A DNA stretch of 64,000 nucleotides, from positions 1-64,000 of the forward strand of contig CAZHTS010000012.1 in the NCBI GenBank assembly GCA_964535315.1. The letters are read 5' to 3'. Positions 52,907 through 64,000 of the stretch are shown piece after piece (positions within the stretch are counted from its first letter, which is position 1; each line of letters opens with the position of its first letter). Position numbers and translations under genes: made by a program. The notes beneath the pieces were generated by a model. It was not told where the DNA came from. It ran no database searches and saw only the letters and a program-made list of their open reading frames with translations. Source of the stretch: CAZHTS01 sp964535315 (GTDB taxonomy: Bacteria > Chloroflexota > Anaerolineae > Anaerolineales > Anaerolineaceae).

Positions 52907-54169
52907 GTGTCCGGTCAAGTGGTGCAGGTGTTGTTCTTTCAGGTGCCTCCGGAGCTGACACAGGCCTGTCTGACGGCGCTGAAGGTGAGCGGGTTGTGTT
53001 TCGATTGGCGCTGTGCGGACAGTGAGCGCATAGAACAACGATGTGATTTGATCGTGACGTATGCGCCGGCGGAGCGCTCTGCCGGCTGGTCGTCTATTCT
53101 TCAATCTTACCCCGGAGCGGCGCTGATTGCCCTGGTGGAGCGTTTTGAAGCGACGGTGGTGCTCAATCTCGAAGACGCCGGCGCGTTTCGATGTATCCCT
53201 TTGGAAGCCGTCCACCAGTTGGGGCGTTATGCCCGTATGGCGCTGCTTAACCGTCAGACAGAGCTGTTTCTTGCCGCGGCGCACGGGTCGGCTTCTTGCC
53301 GGGCGCTGTTGAACTCGTTTGAGGCGCCGGGCGGCGCGTCGACGCCGGCAGTGCGCCGCAGCGACTTTCTGGCAACGGTGCTGGATACCATCGATGCATT
53401 GCTGGTGGCGTTGGATTCCCAGGGGCGCATCGTGACATTCAATCGAAGCTGCGAGCGCCTGACCGGTTATTCTGCGCCAGAAGTGGTGGGAAAGCCGTTG
53501 TGGGACTTGTTCCTGGTAGCGGATGAAACGCCGGGTGTGTTACAGGTGTGGCAGCATCTGTTAGAAACCGCTCAACCCAGCCGCCATCAGAATGCCTGGC
53601 GTTCACGTCAGGGGCAGATTTATCAGATCGAATGGTCGAATACGGTTGTATTGGACGAATATGGACGTGTGGCGTATGTGATTGGCACGGGGATTGACGT
53701 GACCGGAAAACAGGACAGCGCCCAATTGCAGTCGGCTTTGACGCGCGAGCGTGAACTGGGAGAACTCAAGTCGCGTTTTGTGGCGATGACTTCGCACGAG
53801 TTTCGCACGCCGTTAAGCGCCATTCTGTCTTCCACGCAGCTTTTGCAGCGCTATGGTGAAAACTGGCCGCAAAAAAAAGCTCAGCTTCATCTGGAGCGGA
53901 TTGTCCGGGCGGCGCAGCGCATGGAGAGTATGTTACAGGATGTGCTCACGCTCAGCGGGTTAGATATCGGTCTTGAACCCGCGTTCAATACCTGGGTGGA
54001 TGTGACCGGGTTGACGCGGGAACTGATCGCAGCGTTGGTCGAACTGGAAAACAACCCGCAGCGCATCCGGTTGACCTGTCCCCCGGAACCGGTATGGCTT
54101 TGCGCAGACGGCCGGCTGCTGCGGAATGTTTTTGAGAATCTATTGAGCAACGCCTTGAAGTTTTCTTCA
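52907..54169 (+). CDS. PAS-domain sensor histidine kinase, truncated by gap
   Basis: The visible part is 421 residues. Residues 1-140 form an alpha/beta region with no membrane span that may be a degenerate receiver-like domain. A PAS domain follows (about 160-275; VLDTIDALLVALDSQGRIVTF, NRSCERLTGYSAPEVVG), then a HisKA dimerisation helix with His297 in MTSHEFRTPLSAI. The ATPase domain begins with NVFENLLSNALKFSS, which is the N box, and is cut by the run of N. The G boxes and stop codon are missing, so the true gap must be longer than 100 bases if the kinase is intact. GGGAGAGGAGC precedes the GTG start. It probably signals to the receiver protein just downstream. Confidence 0.85.
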
Positions 54170-54269
54170 NNNNNNNNNNNNNNNNNNNNNNNNNNNNNNN
54201 NNNNNNNNNNNNNNNNNNNNNNNNNNNNNNNNNNNNNNNNNNNNNNNNNNNNNNNNNNNNNNNNNNNNN
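54170..54269. other. Assembly gap (100 N)
   Basis: Exactly 100 N separate the N box of the histidine kinase from the first bases before the receiver gene. A standard ATPase domain needs roughly 90 more residues after the N box, about 270 bases, so the gap is a placeholder of unknown true length. The apparent open frame across the N is not biological. Confidence 0.95.
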
Positions 54270-54297
54270 TTGAGCGAGATCGAAATGGAGGGATGGA

Positions 54298-55401
54298 ATG
54301 CAGAAGATCCTGGTGATTGAAGACGAGGATGTACTGCGCGCCAACATCCTCGAGTTACTGGAGGTCGAGGGATATCAGGTGTGGGGTGGGCGCGATGGTG
54401 AGGAAGGGCTGCAACTGGCCTGGCAAATTTTGCCGGATTTGATCGTGTGCGATATCCTCATGCCGCGCCTGGATGGATATGGGGTATTGCAGCGTCTGCG
54501 CCAGGATCCGACCACGGCCAATATTCCGGTCATATTTCTGACGGCGTTGTCGGATCGTTTCAGTTTGCGCAAAGGGATGGTGCAGGGGGGCGACGATTAC
54601 ATCCCCAAGCCGTTCACCTTGACGGAGCTGCTTCAGGCGATTGAGGTTCGCCTGCATAAAAAAGCTGCGCTGACCCAGGAAGCGCAAAAGCGTTTGGTCG
54701 ATGCCCGCACCAGCATTTACCAGGGATTGCCGGAGGCCATGCTTTCTTCGCTGAGTGTGATCTTGAGTTTTTCGCAACTGCTGGAGAATGGCGAAGTGTC
54801 AGAGGCGGTCGATGTGCGTTCGGTGGGGCGCAATGTGCGCATGGCGGCAGAACGTCTTCTGAGCACGACGCGCAAATATATGGATTACATCGAACTGGAT
54901 CGTCTTGGCGACGATGCCAAAAGACTGGCAGCTTTGCAAGAGAGCATAACGTCTACCGCGATGATCGGTGAACTGGCGGCGGTGCGGGCGGCGGCCTGTG
55001 GACGCCCCGCCGATTTGCGGGTGGAGATCGAGACGGCGCAGCTGGCGATGGACGTGGTTTACGTTCAACGGTTAGTGGACGAGCTGCTGGAGAATGCGTT
55101 TAAATTTTCGCAGGCGGATACGCCGGTCGAGATTGCAGGACGGGTAAATCTGTCGCATTGGCATTATGTATTGACGGTGAGCGATCAGGGCAGGGGCATC
55201 GCCGATGAGCAGCTTGCTGCGCTGCAAGGTGCGATCCCGGCGGAAAAGGCGTCTTATACGCAGCAATTTGCCGGGGTTGGGCTGGCGTTCGTGCGCAGAG
55301 TGGTTGAATTACACGGCGGGCGGATGGCAATCCGCAGTACAGAGCGGATTGGCACACAGGTTTCATTAATTTTGCCTTTGGTGCCAAAAGTTTCTGGATG
55401 A
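54298..55401 (+). CDS. Receiver-ATPase signalling protein with degenerate HisKA
   Basis: This 367-residue protein joins a complete receiver domain (1-120) to an ATPase module. The receiver has acidic DED at residues 9-11, phospho-acceptor Asp52 in VCDILMP, Thr82 in LTAL and Lys104 in PKPFT. The next 50 residues look like a HisKA helix but read LPEAMLSSLSVILSFSQLL, with Glu146 where the phosphorylated His normally stands. The ATPase has an N box (LVDELLENAFKFS), DQGRGI and GVGLAFVRRVVELHGG, so nucleotide may still bind. It could be an output protein controlled by the upstream kinase. GGAGGGATGG lies just before the ATG. Confidence 0.85.
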   Translation: MQKILVIEDEDVLRANILELLEVEGYQVWGGRDGEEGLQLAWQILPDLIVCDILMPRLDGYGVLQRLRQDPTTANIPVIFLTALSDRFSLRKGMVQGGDDYIPKPFTLTELLQAIEVRLHKKAALTQEAQKRLVDARTSIYQGLPEAMLSSLSVILSFSQLLENGEVSEAVDVRSVGRNVRMAAERLLSTTRKYMDYIELDRLGDDAKRLAALQESITSTAMIGELAAVRAAACGRPADLRVEIETAQLAMDVVYVQRLVDELLENAFKFSQADTPVEIAGRVNLSHWHYVLTVSDQGRGIADEQLAALQGAIPAEKASYTQQFAGVGLAFVRRVVELHGGRMAIRSTERIGTQVSLILPLVPKVSG

Positions 55402-55417
55402 AATAAGGGCCTGATGC

Positions 55418-55454
55418 TATAATCTTTATGATACGGTGTTTCCATTGGTATAAT
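55418..55454 (+). promoter_or_regulatory. Two -10 boxes before the membrane sensor kinase
   Basis: Two perfect TATAAT boxes lie at 55418-55423, preceded by TGC as an extended -10, and at 55449-55454. The second would start transcription near 55461, about 16 bases before the ATG at 55477. No good -35 or Shine-Dalgarno sequence is present. Confidence 0.55.
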
Positions 55455-55476
55455 TCTGGTTTCCTTACTGGCACTG

Positions 55477-58400
55477 ATGCCCACCATGCCTGGTTCGCTC
55501 TCCCTCCAGTTTAGCGTCAATTGGCCCCCCAGCCTGTTAGGATGGTTGGGGTGGTTGGGTATGCTTGTGTTGATTGGGGCAGGGGCGTATTATTGGCGCT
55601 CCGCGTCGCACAAGGGGCCGCAAGGTATGCGCGGGTGGTTGCTGCTGCTGTTGTTGGCGCTGGCGCCGCTGACCGCGCTGTTCCTGGGGCTGCGTCTGCC
55701 GGGCAGCAGTACGGCCGCGTTGGCGCCGGATGCACTGGCCGAACCCGCCAGGCCGCCGTTGATGATGTTCCTGGTGGCTGTGCCGTGGGTGTTGGCGGGC
55801 GGGTTTATCGGGCCGTTGGCGGCGGTCGGCGTGGCGCTGGTGAGTGGGCTATGTCTGGCTTTGTTCGATACCCATTCTCTGTTTACCCCGCTCGAGGTGG
55901 CAGGGATGGCGTTGTTGTTTGCCGGAATGGTGCGCCAGCGTTATCGCACGCCGTTTTACCGTTTGATGCGCCATCCGCTGGCGGCGAGTCTTCTTTTGTC
56001 GATCCTGTATGCGCCGGTGTTTGTGTTGAGCGCATTTTTTGCGACCAACGGCTCTCTGGCCGTGCGCATGGATTATGCCCTGACGCAAACCTGGATGTTG
56101 ATGCTGGCGCGCTCCGGCGAATTGCTCATCGCCGGGTTTGCCGCCGAAATCCTGGCTCAAATCTGGCCGCGGGCCTGGGGCGGGCAGGGGGCGCTGGTGC
56201 CTTCGCCGTCCGAGACCAGTTTGCAGATGCGTTTCTTCTATGTGACTGCGCCGCTGGTGTTGGTGCTGGTGTTGGTGCTGACGGCAGGGGATTGGGTGGT
56301 GGCCGGGAACTCCGCCCGCCAGATGGTGCGCGAACGCCTGACCAGTACCGCCTCCGTAGCCGCGGAGAGCCTGCCGTATTTCCTGGAAACGGGGCAAAAT
56401 CTGATCCTCAACCAGGCCAGCGTCGATTTGCTCGATCTGTCGGGAGAGAGCCTGGACGCCGAACTGGCGCGCCGGCTGCGGGCGGTGCCCTATTTCCGCC
56501 AGCTTGTGTTGCTGGATGCCGGCAGTAAGGTGTTGGGCGGATACCCTTCCAGAGATTTGGATGCCCTGCACCTGACGCCGGAAGAAAAAACCGGTTTGCA
56601 GCTGGCGTTTAAGGGCGCCATGATCCAGACCTATACTGTTCCACCCCTGCCGGGTGAAACGACGGCGCAAATATCGTTTCTGGCGGTGGTAAAGAACAAG
56701 GAAGGCAAGCCCGGAGCGGTGTTGTTGGGGCGCACCGATCTGAGCGCCAACCCGTTTACCCAGTCTGCCATCCAGGCGCTTAAGAGTATGAGTGAGTTGG
56801 GGGGTGAAGGGATGATCCTGGATGAGAGTGGGCGCATCCTGTACCATCCTTTGCCGGCGCAGATCATGCAATCTTACACCGGCAGTCTGCCGGTTGATAC
56901 CGATTTCTTCGACGATACGTCTCGCACCGGTACCCGCTTGCTGGTTCATTACCACAAAGTCATCGGCCGGCCGTGGCTGGTGGTGCTGACCATGCCGGCG
57001 CAAAAGGCGCAGCAGCTGGCGTTGGATATCGCCATCCCGTTGTTGTTCCTGCTGCTGGCAATTGGCGGCACGGCCATCGTTGCCTTGCGGCTTGGTTTGC
57101 GGACGGTGACGGCTTCGTTGAAGACGATGGCCGAGGAAGCCAGCCACATCGCCCAGGGGAAGTTCGATCGCCCGCTGGCGGTTCCGCCGGGTGTGGATGA
57201 GGTGGGCCGGCTGGGGATGGCGTTCGAGCGCATGCGTCTCAGCTTGAAAGCGCGCATGGATGAGTTGAGCCGGTTGTTGATGGTCAGCCAGGGGGTGGCT
57301 TCGAACCTGGAGATGGAACAGGCGGCTTTGCCGGTTTTGAAAGCGGCGGTGGGCGGCGGTGCGGCGCTGGCGCGCCTGGTGTTGATCAAAGAAGTGGCTT
57401 TCGAGACCGGGAAGCACCCGGCGATTGCCTTTGGATACGGGCCGGCGGCAAACGCCTACGCCTTCCTGGACGACCAGTTGTTTGAGATGATGCGCCATCA
57501 GGAACTGGTCTCGGTGCCCAACACCAGCCGGGTGCGTATGTTGACCTTCCCGGCCGGGGCGCCCACGTTGGGGGCGGTGCTGGCGCTGGCCTTGCGGCAC
57601 GAAAACAACTATTACGGCGTCTTGTGGATCGGCTACGACCAGCCAACGACCTTCTCGGAAGAGGAAGTGCGTTTCCTGACCACCCTGGCGGGTGAGGCGG
57701 CGTTGGCGGCGTCCAACGCCCGGCTATATACCAGTTCCGAGGTGGGCCGCCAGCGTCTGGAGGCGGTACTGGATTCGACCCCCGAGCCGGTGCTGGTGAT
57801 CGATGAGTTGGATCGGCTGCTGCTGCTCAATCCGGCGGCGGTGCAGGTGCCCGGGTTGATCGCCTCGGCCATGCCGGGCCGCCCGATCAATGAGGTCGTG
57901 GCGCAGGCGCAGCTGTTAGAGTTGATTCGCTCGCCGTTGGAAGAAAAGATGACCTCGCGCGAGATTTCGCTGCCCAACGGGCGCGTGTATTATGCCACCA
58001 TTTCCCCGGTATTAACCGAGAATCGCCCGGTGGGACGTATTTGCATGCTGCGGGATATCACCCATTACAAGGAACTGGATGCGCTAAAGTCCGATTTCGT
58101 TTCCACCGTGAGCCACGATCTGCGTTCGCCGTTGACCCTGATCCGCGGCTACACCACCATGCTGCAGATGGTCGGGGAACTCAACGACCAGCAAAAGAGC
58201 TATGTGCGTAAGATCATTACCGGGGTAGAAAATATCACCCGCCTGGTCAACAACCTGCTCGACCTGGGGCGGATTGAGACGGGGATCGGGTTGCAGATCG
58301 AGGCGCTATCGCTGGTAGAGGTGGTGGAGCGGGTGGTCAACGGATTGCAGCCGCAGGCCAGCCAGAAGAACATCCAGATTTTGATGTTCCTGGACAAAAT

Positions 58401-58767
58401 CCAGAACCTGACCGTGCCCGCCGACCCGGCGTTGCTAGAGCAGGCGGTGTTCAATCTGCTCGAAAACGCGATCAAATATACCTCGTTGGGTGGGCAGGTG
58501 AAGATTGCCGGTCAGCTGAAGCCGGCCAGCGTCATTCTGGAATTCCACGACAGCGGGATTGGGATTGCGCCGATTGATTTACCGCATCTGTTTGAGAAGT
58601 TCTATCGCAGCGGGCGGAGAGAGGTGTATCAGTTGCGCGGCACCGGCCTGGGGCTGGCAATCGTCAAATCGATTGCCGAACGGCACGGCGGTAAGGTATG
58701 GGTAGACAGTCAATTGGGCAAGGGGAGTACTTTCTACCTGGAGATTCCTTTGCAACAGCCTGCCTGA
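55477..58767 (+). CDS. Membrane sensor histidine kinase (Cache-like, HAMP, GAF, PAS)
   Basis: This 1096-residue kinase has about seven membrane spans in the first 240 residues, resembling a MASE-type sensor, then a span near 255-275. A Cache-like extracytoplasmic region (about 280-510) and another span near 525-550 follow. HAMP (about 550-605), GAF (about 620-770) and PAS (about 775-860) lead to HisKA with His880 in STVSHDLRSPLTLIRGY. The ATPase has NLLENAIKYTS, DSGIGI and GTGLGLAIVKSIAERHGG and is complete. No response regulator is adjacent downstream, so its partner may be the receiver protein just upstream or lie elsewhere. It does not overlap rpoC signals. Confidence 0.87.
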   Translation: MPTMPGSLSLQFSVNWPPSLLGWLGWLGMLVLIGAGAYYWRSASHKGPQGMRGWLLLLLLALAPLTALFLGLRLPGSSTAALAPDALAEPARPPLMMFLVAVPWVLAGGFIGPLAAVGVALVSGLCLALFDTHSLFTPLEVAGMALLFAGMVRQRYRTPFYRLMRHPLAASLLLSILYAPVFVLSAFFATNGSLAVRMDYALTQTWMLMLARSGELLIAGFAAEILAQIWPRAWGGQGALVPSPSETSLQMRFFYVTAPLVLVLVLVLTAGDWVVAGNSARQMVRERLTSTASVAAESLPYFLETGQNLILNQASVDLLDLSGESLDAELARRLRAVPYFRQLVLLDAGSKVLGGYPSRDLDALHLTPEEKTGLQLAFKGAMIQTYTVPPLPGETTAQISFLAVVKNKEGKPGAVLLGRTDLSANPFTQSAIQALKSMSELGGEGMILDESGRILYHPLPAQIMQSYTGSLPVDTDFFDDTSRTGTRLLVHYHKVIGRPWLVVLTMPAQKAQQLALDIAIPLLFLLLAIGGTAIVALRLGLRTVTASLKTMAEEASHIAQGKFDRPLAVPPGVDEVGRLGMAFERMRLSLKARMDELSRLLMVSQGVASNLEMEQAALPVLKAAVGGGAALARLVLIKEVAFETGKHPAIAFGYGPAANAYAFLDDQLFEMMRHQELVSVPNTSRVRMLTFPAGAPTLGAVLALALRHENNYYGVLWIGYDQPTTFSEEEVRFLTTLAGEAALAASNARLYTSSEVGRQRLEAVLDSTPEPVLVIDELDRLLLLNPAAVQVPGLIASAMPGRPINEVVAQAQLLELIRSPLEEKMTSREISLPNGRVYYATISPVLTENRPVGRICMLRDITHYKELDALKSDFVSTVSHDLRSPLTLIRGYTTMLQMVGELNDQQKSYVRKIITGVENITRLVNNLLDLGRIETGIGLQIEALSLVEVVERVVNGLQPQASQKNIQILMFLDKIQNLTVPADPALLEQAVFNLLENAIKYTSLGGQVKIAGQLKPASVILEFHDSGIGIAPIDLPHLFEKFYRSGRREVYQLRGTGLGLAIVKSIAERHGGKVWVDSQLGKGSTFYLEIPLQQPA

Positions 58768-58793
58768 AAGCGGCCGGAAATTAGCAGGGGAAC

Positions 58794-58805
58794 TTTTTGC
58801 AAAAA
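58794..58805. repeat. 12-base palindrome before the rpoC promoter
   Basis: TTTTTGCAAAAA is a perfect palindrome ending three bases before the rpoC -35 element. It may be an operator or contribute AT-rich UP-element-like sequence. Its AT bias could also be chance. Confidence 0.35.
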
Positions 58806-58808
58806 TGC

Positions 58809-58835
58809 TTGACGAAGGCGATTTTGTGGTATAAT
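58809..58835 (+). promoter_or_regulatory. Promoter of rpoC
   Basis: TTGACG (58809-58814) is followed after 15 bases by a perfect TATAAT (58830-58835) with a TGG extension (58827-58829). The spacer is short, but the extended -10 compensates. The leader is about 110 bases and contains AGGAGG six bases before the rpoC GTG. Confidence 0.75.
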
Positions 58836-58950
58836 TTCAATTTGCATGCGTATCCAGGACTACCTTTAACCTGTTATCAGCGCTGAGCATCATTGATCTC
58901 ATGCGCTGCTCTTCGTTTCATTCGGCCAGGGTTCATTTAGGAGGTTTTTA

Positions 58951-63183
<4,233 letters not shown>

Positions 63184-63197
63184 TATTGTTCTTGAAA

Positions 63198-63240
63198 TGG
63201 GCTGGCCAGGCCGGGTAGACTCTACCCTGTGGCCAGCCCA
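63198..63240 (+). terminator. Bipartite hairpin after rpoC
   Basis: TGGGCTGGCCA (63198-63208) pairs with TGGCCAGCCCA (63230-63240), enclosing GGGTAG (63213-63218) with CTACCC (63222-63227). The T-run after it is poor (CTTACTTTAA), so it may act with the next hairpin. Confidence 0.65.
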
Positions 63241-63256
63241 CTTACTTTAACGCACA

Positions 63257-63289
63257 GACGCAAAGGATCGTAGCCCCTTTGCGTCTTTT
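63257..63289 (+). terminator. Second intrinsic terminator after rpoC
   Basis: GACGCAAAGG (63257-63266) pairs with CCTTTGCGTC (63276-63285) around a 9-base loop, followed by TTTTG. It separates rpoC from gyrA. Confidence 0.7.
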
Positions 63290-63326
63290 GTTGGCGTGGC
63301 GCAGGCCGGAGAGTGGCTTGCAACCG

Positions 63327-63365
63327 TTGACATCGGGCCAATTTGTCGTAATATTGTTCTATAAT
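63327..63365 (+). promoter_or_regulatory. Promoter region of gyrA
   Basis: A perfect TTGACA (63327-63332) pairs with TAATAT (63349-63354) at 16 bases. A perfect TATAAT follows at 63360-63365 without a well-spaced -35. Either or both may be used. The leader ends in AAGGAG nine bases before the ATG. Confidence 0.6.
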
Positions 63366-63417
63366 CGTTGTTGCTGGGTGTACATTTTGCCGGTAAGAAG
63401 ATAAGGAGTGACAGCCT

Positions 63418-64000
63418 ATGGAGTTAGGGATGGTTCGCAAGGTGGATATCGACCAGGAGATGCAGCAATCTTACCTGGATTATGCCATGAGCGTGATTGT
63501 TTCTCGGGCGCTGCCGGACGCACGCGATGGCTTGAAGCCGGTGCAACGGCGCATCCTGTACGCCATGTATGATATGGGGCTGCGCGCCGAGAGCAGTTAT
63601 AAGAAGTCGGCCAGAATCGTGGGTGAGGTGTTGGGCAAATACCACCCGCACGGCGATATGGCGGTTTACGAGGCAATGGCGCGCATGGCGCAAGATTTCT
63701 CCTTGCGATACCCCCTGGTGGACGGCCAGGGCAACTTTGGCAGTGTGGACGGGGACCCGCCGGCGGCGATGCGCTATACCGAGGCGCGCCTGACGCCGTT
63801 TGCACTGGAATTGTTGCAGCAACTGGATCGCAACACGGTTGATTTTACCCGTAACTTCGATGACACCCTGTCTGAGCCGGAGGTTTTACCCGCGGCTCTG
63901 CCCAATTTGCTGGTCAATGGCGCCAACGGGATTGCGGTGGGCATGGCGACCAGTATCCCGCCGCACAACCTGGGCGAAGTGGTGGACGCCCTGGCCTACA
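63418..64000 (+). CDS. gyrA: DNA gyrase subunit A, 3'-truncated
   Basis: The first 194 residues of gyrase A are visible; the rest lies beyond the window. The opening DYAMSVIVSRALPDARDGLKPV and the catalytic Tyr120 in AAMRYTEARL identify the winged-helix breakage-reunion domain. Topoisomerase IV ParC is the alternative, but GYVMSVI-type N-terminal features and the FGSVDGDPPAAMRYTE block favour GyrA. The quinolone region reads YHPHGDMAVYEAM, with Met81 and Glu85 in place of Escherichia coli Ser83 and Asp87. gyrB is not seen nearby. The ATG at 63418 has AAGGAG upstream. Confidence 0.92.
   Translation, partial: MELGMVRKVDIDQEMQQSYLDYAMSVIVSRALPDARDGLKPVQRRILYAMYDMGLRAESSYKKSARIVGEVLGKYHPHGDMAVYEAMARMAQDFSLRYPLVDGQGNFGSVDGDPPAAMRYTEARLTPFALELLQQLDRNTVDFTRNFDDTLSEPEVLPAALPNLLVNGANGIAVGMATSIPPHNLGEVVDALAY

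Noticed and set aside
54170..54316. Apparent continuation of the histidine kinase reading frame through the N run into the start of the receiver gene
   Set aside because: The N are unsequenced and the residues after them come from the leader and a wrong frame of the next gene.

Overview
The window is GC-rich chromosomal DNA from a bacterium, most likely a member of the Chloroflexota (probably Anaerolineae). This rests on gene content: two membrane proteins of the Chloroflexi/archaeal YYY-motif family (DUF2298), a topoisomerase I with an extra N-terminal zinc ribbon, a mevalonate kinase next to an isopentenyl phosphate kinase, many Pro/Thr-rich lipoproteins, and an RpoC with a long coiled-coil insertion. 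A run of exactly 100 N (54170-54269) marks a scaffold gap, so this is a draft or metagenome assembly. I saw no tRNA, rRNA, CRISPR array, insertion sequence, integrase or prophage gene. Coding density is very high and no gene-free stretch exceeds about 240 bases.

Layout. 1-7335: the end of a FabL-type enoyl reductase gene, a leftward operon of two CapA-like lipoproteins and a cyclase-family hydrolase, then rightward thiolase, DsrE-like and AlkZ-related genes. 7382-16013: mostly leftward envelope genes (NBR1-Ig lipoprotein, two M23 peptidase-like lipoproteins, a PD40 propeller protein, a DUF1015 protein, DegV) with one rightward AraC/GyrI-like regulator. 16218-23376: a rightward information-processing operon, ffh-rpsP-khpA-rimM-dprA-mannose-1-phosphate guanylyltransferase-topA, followed by an unknown membrane protein. 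24638-28975: a leftward operon ubiA-mevalonate kinase-isopentenyl phosphate kinase-dgt-greA. 29022-32608: tlyA and a PH-domain protein rightward, and an acyltransferase and MFS transporter leftward.

32780-52135 is a long rightward block: lepA, then a cell-surface glycan locus (UPF0104-type membrane protein, CDP-paratose epimerase-like enzyme, GT4 glycosyltransferase, two methyltransferases, and four very large GT-C/DUF2298 membrane proteins with a small DUF952 protein between two of them). Several junctions are 4-base start/stop overlaps, which suggests coupled translation. This locus is the best candidate for an undescribed system. Its centrepiece is a 1858-residue fusion of a GT-C half, a duplicated beta-rich module and a DUF2298 half. 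52175-58767 holds cmk and three signalling genes: a PAS histidine kinase cut by the gap, a receiver-ATPase protein whose phospho-acceptor histidine appears lost, and a large membrane sensor kinase. The window ends with a single-gene rpoC unit that has no rpoB upstream, and the start of gyrA, which carries Met at the classic quinolone-contact position.

Regulation. Housekeeping-type -10 (TATAAT-like) boxes can be placed before many transcription units. tlyA and lepA have -10 boxes so close to their start codons that their mRNAs are probably leaderless or nearly so. Start codons were chosen by Shine-Dalgarno sites, 4-base overlaps and family N-termini.
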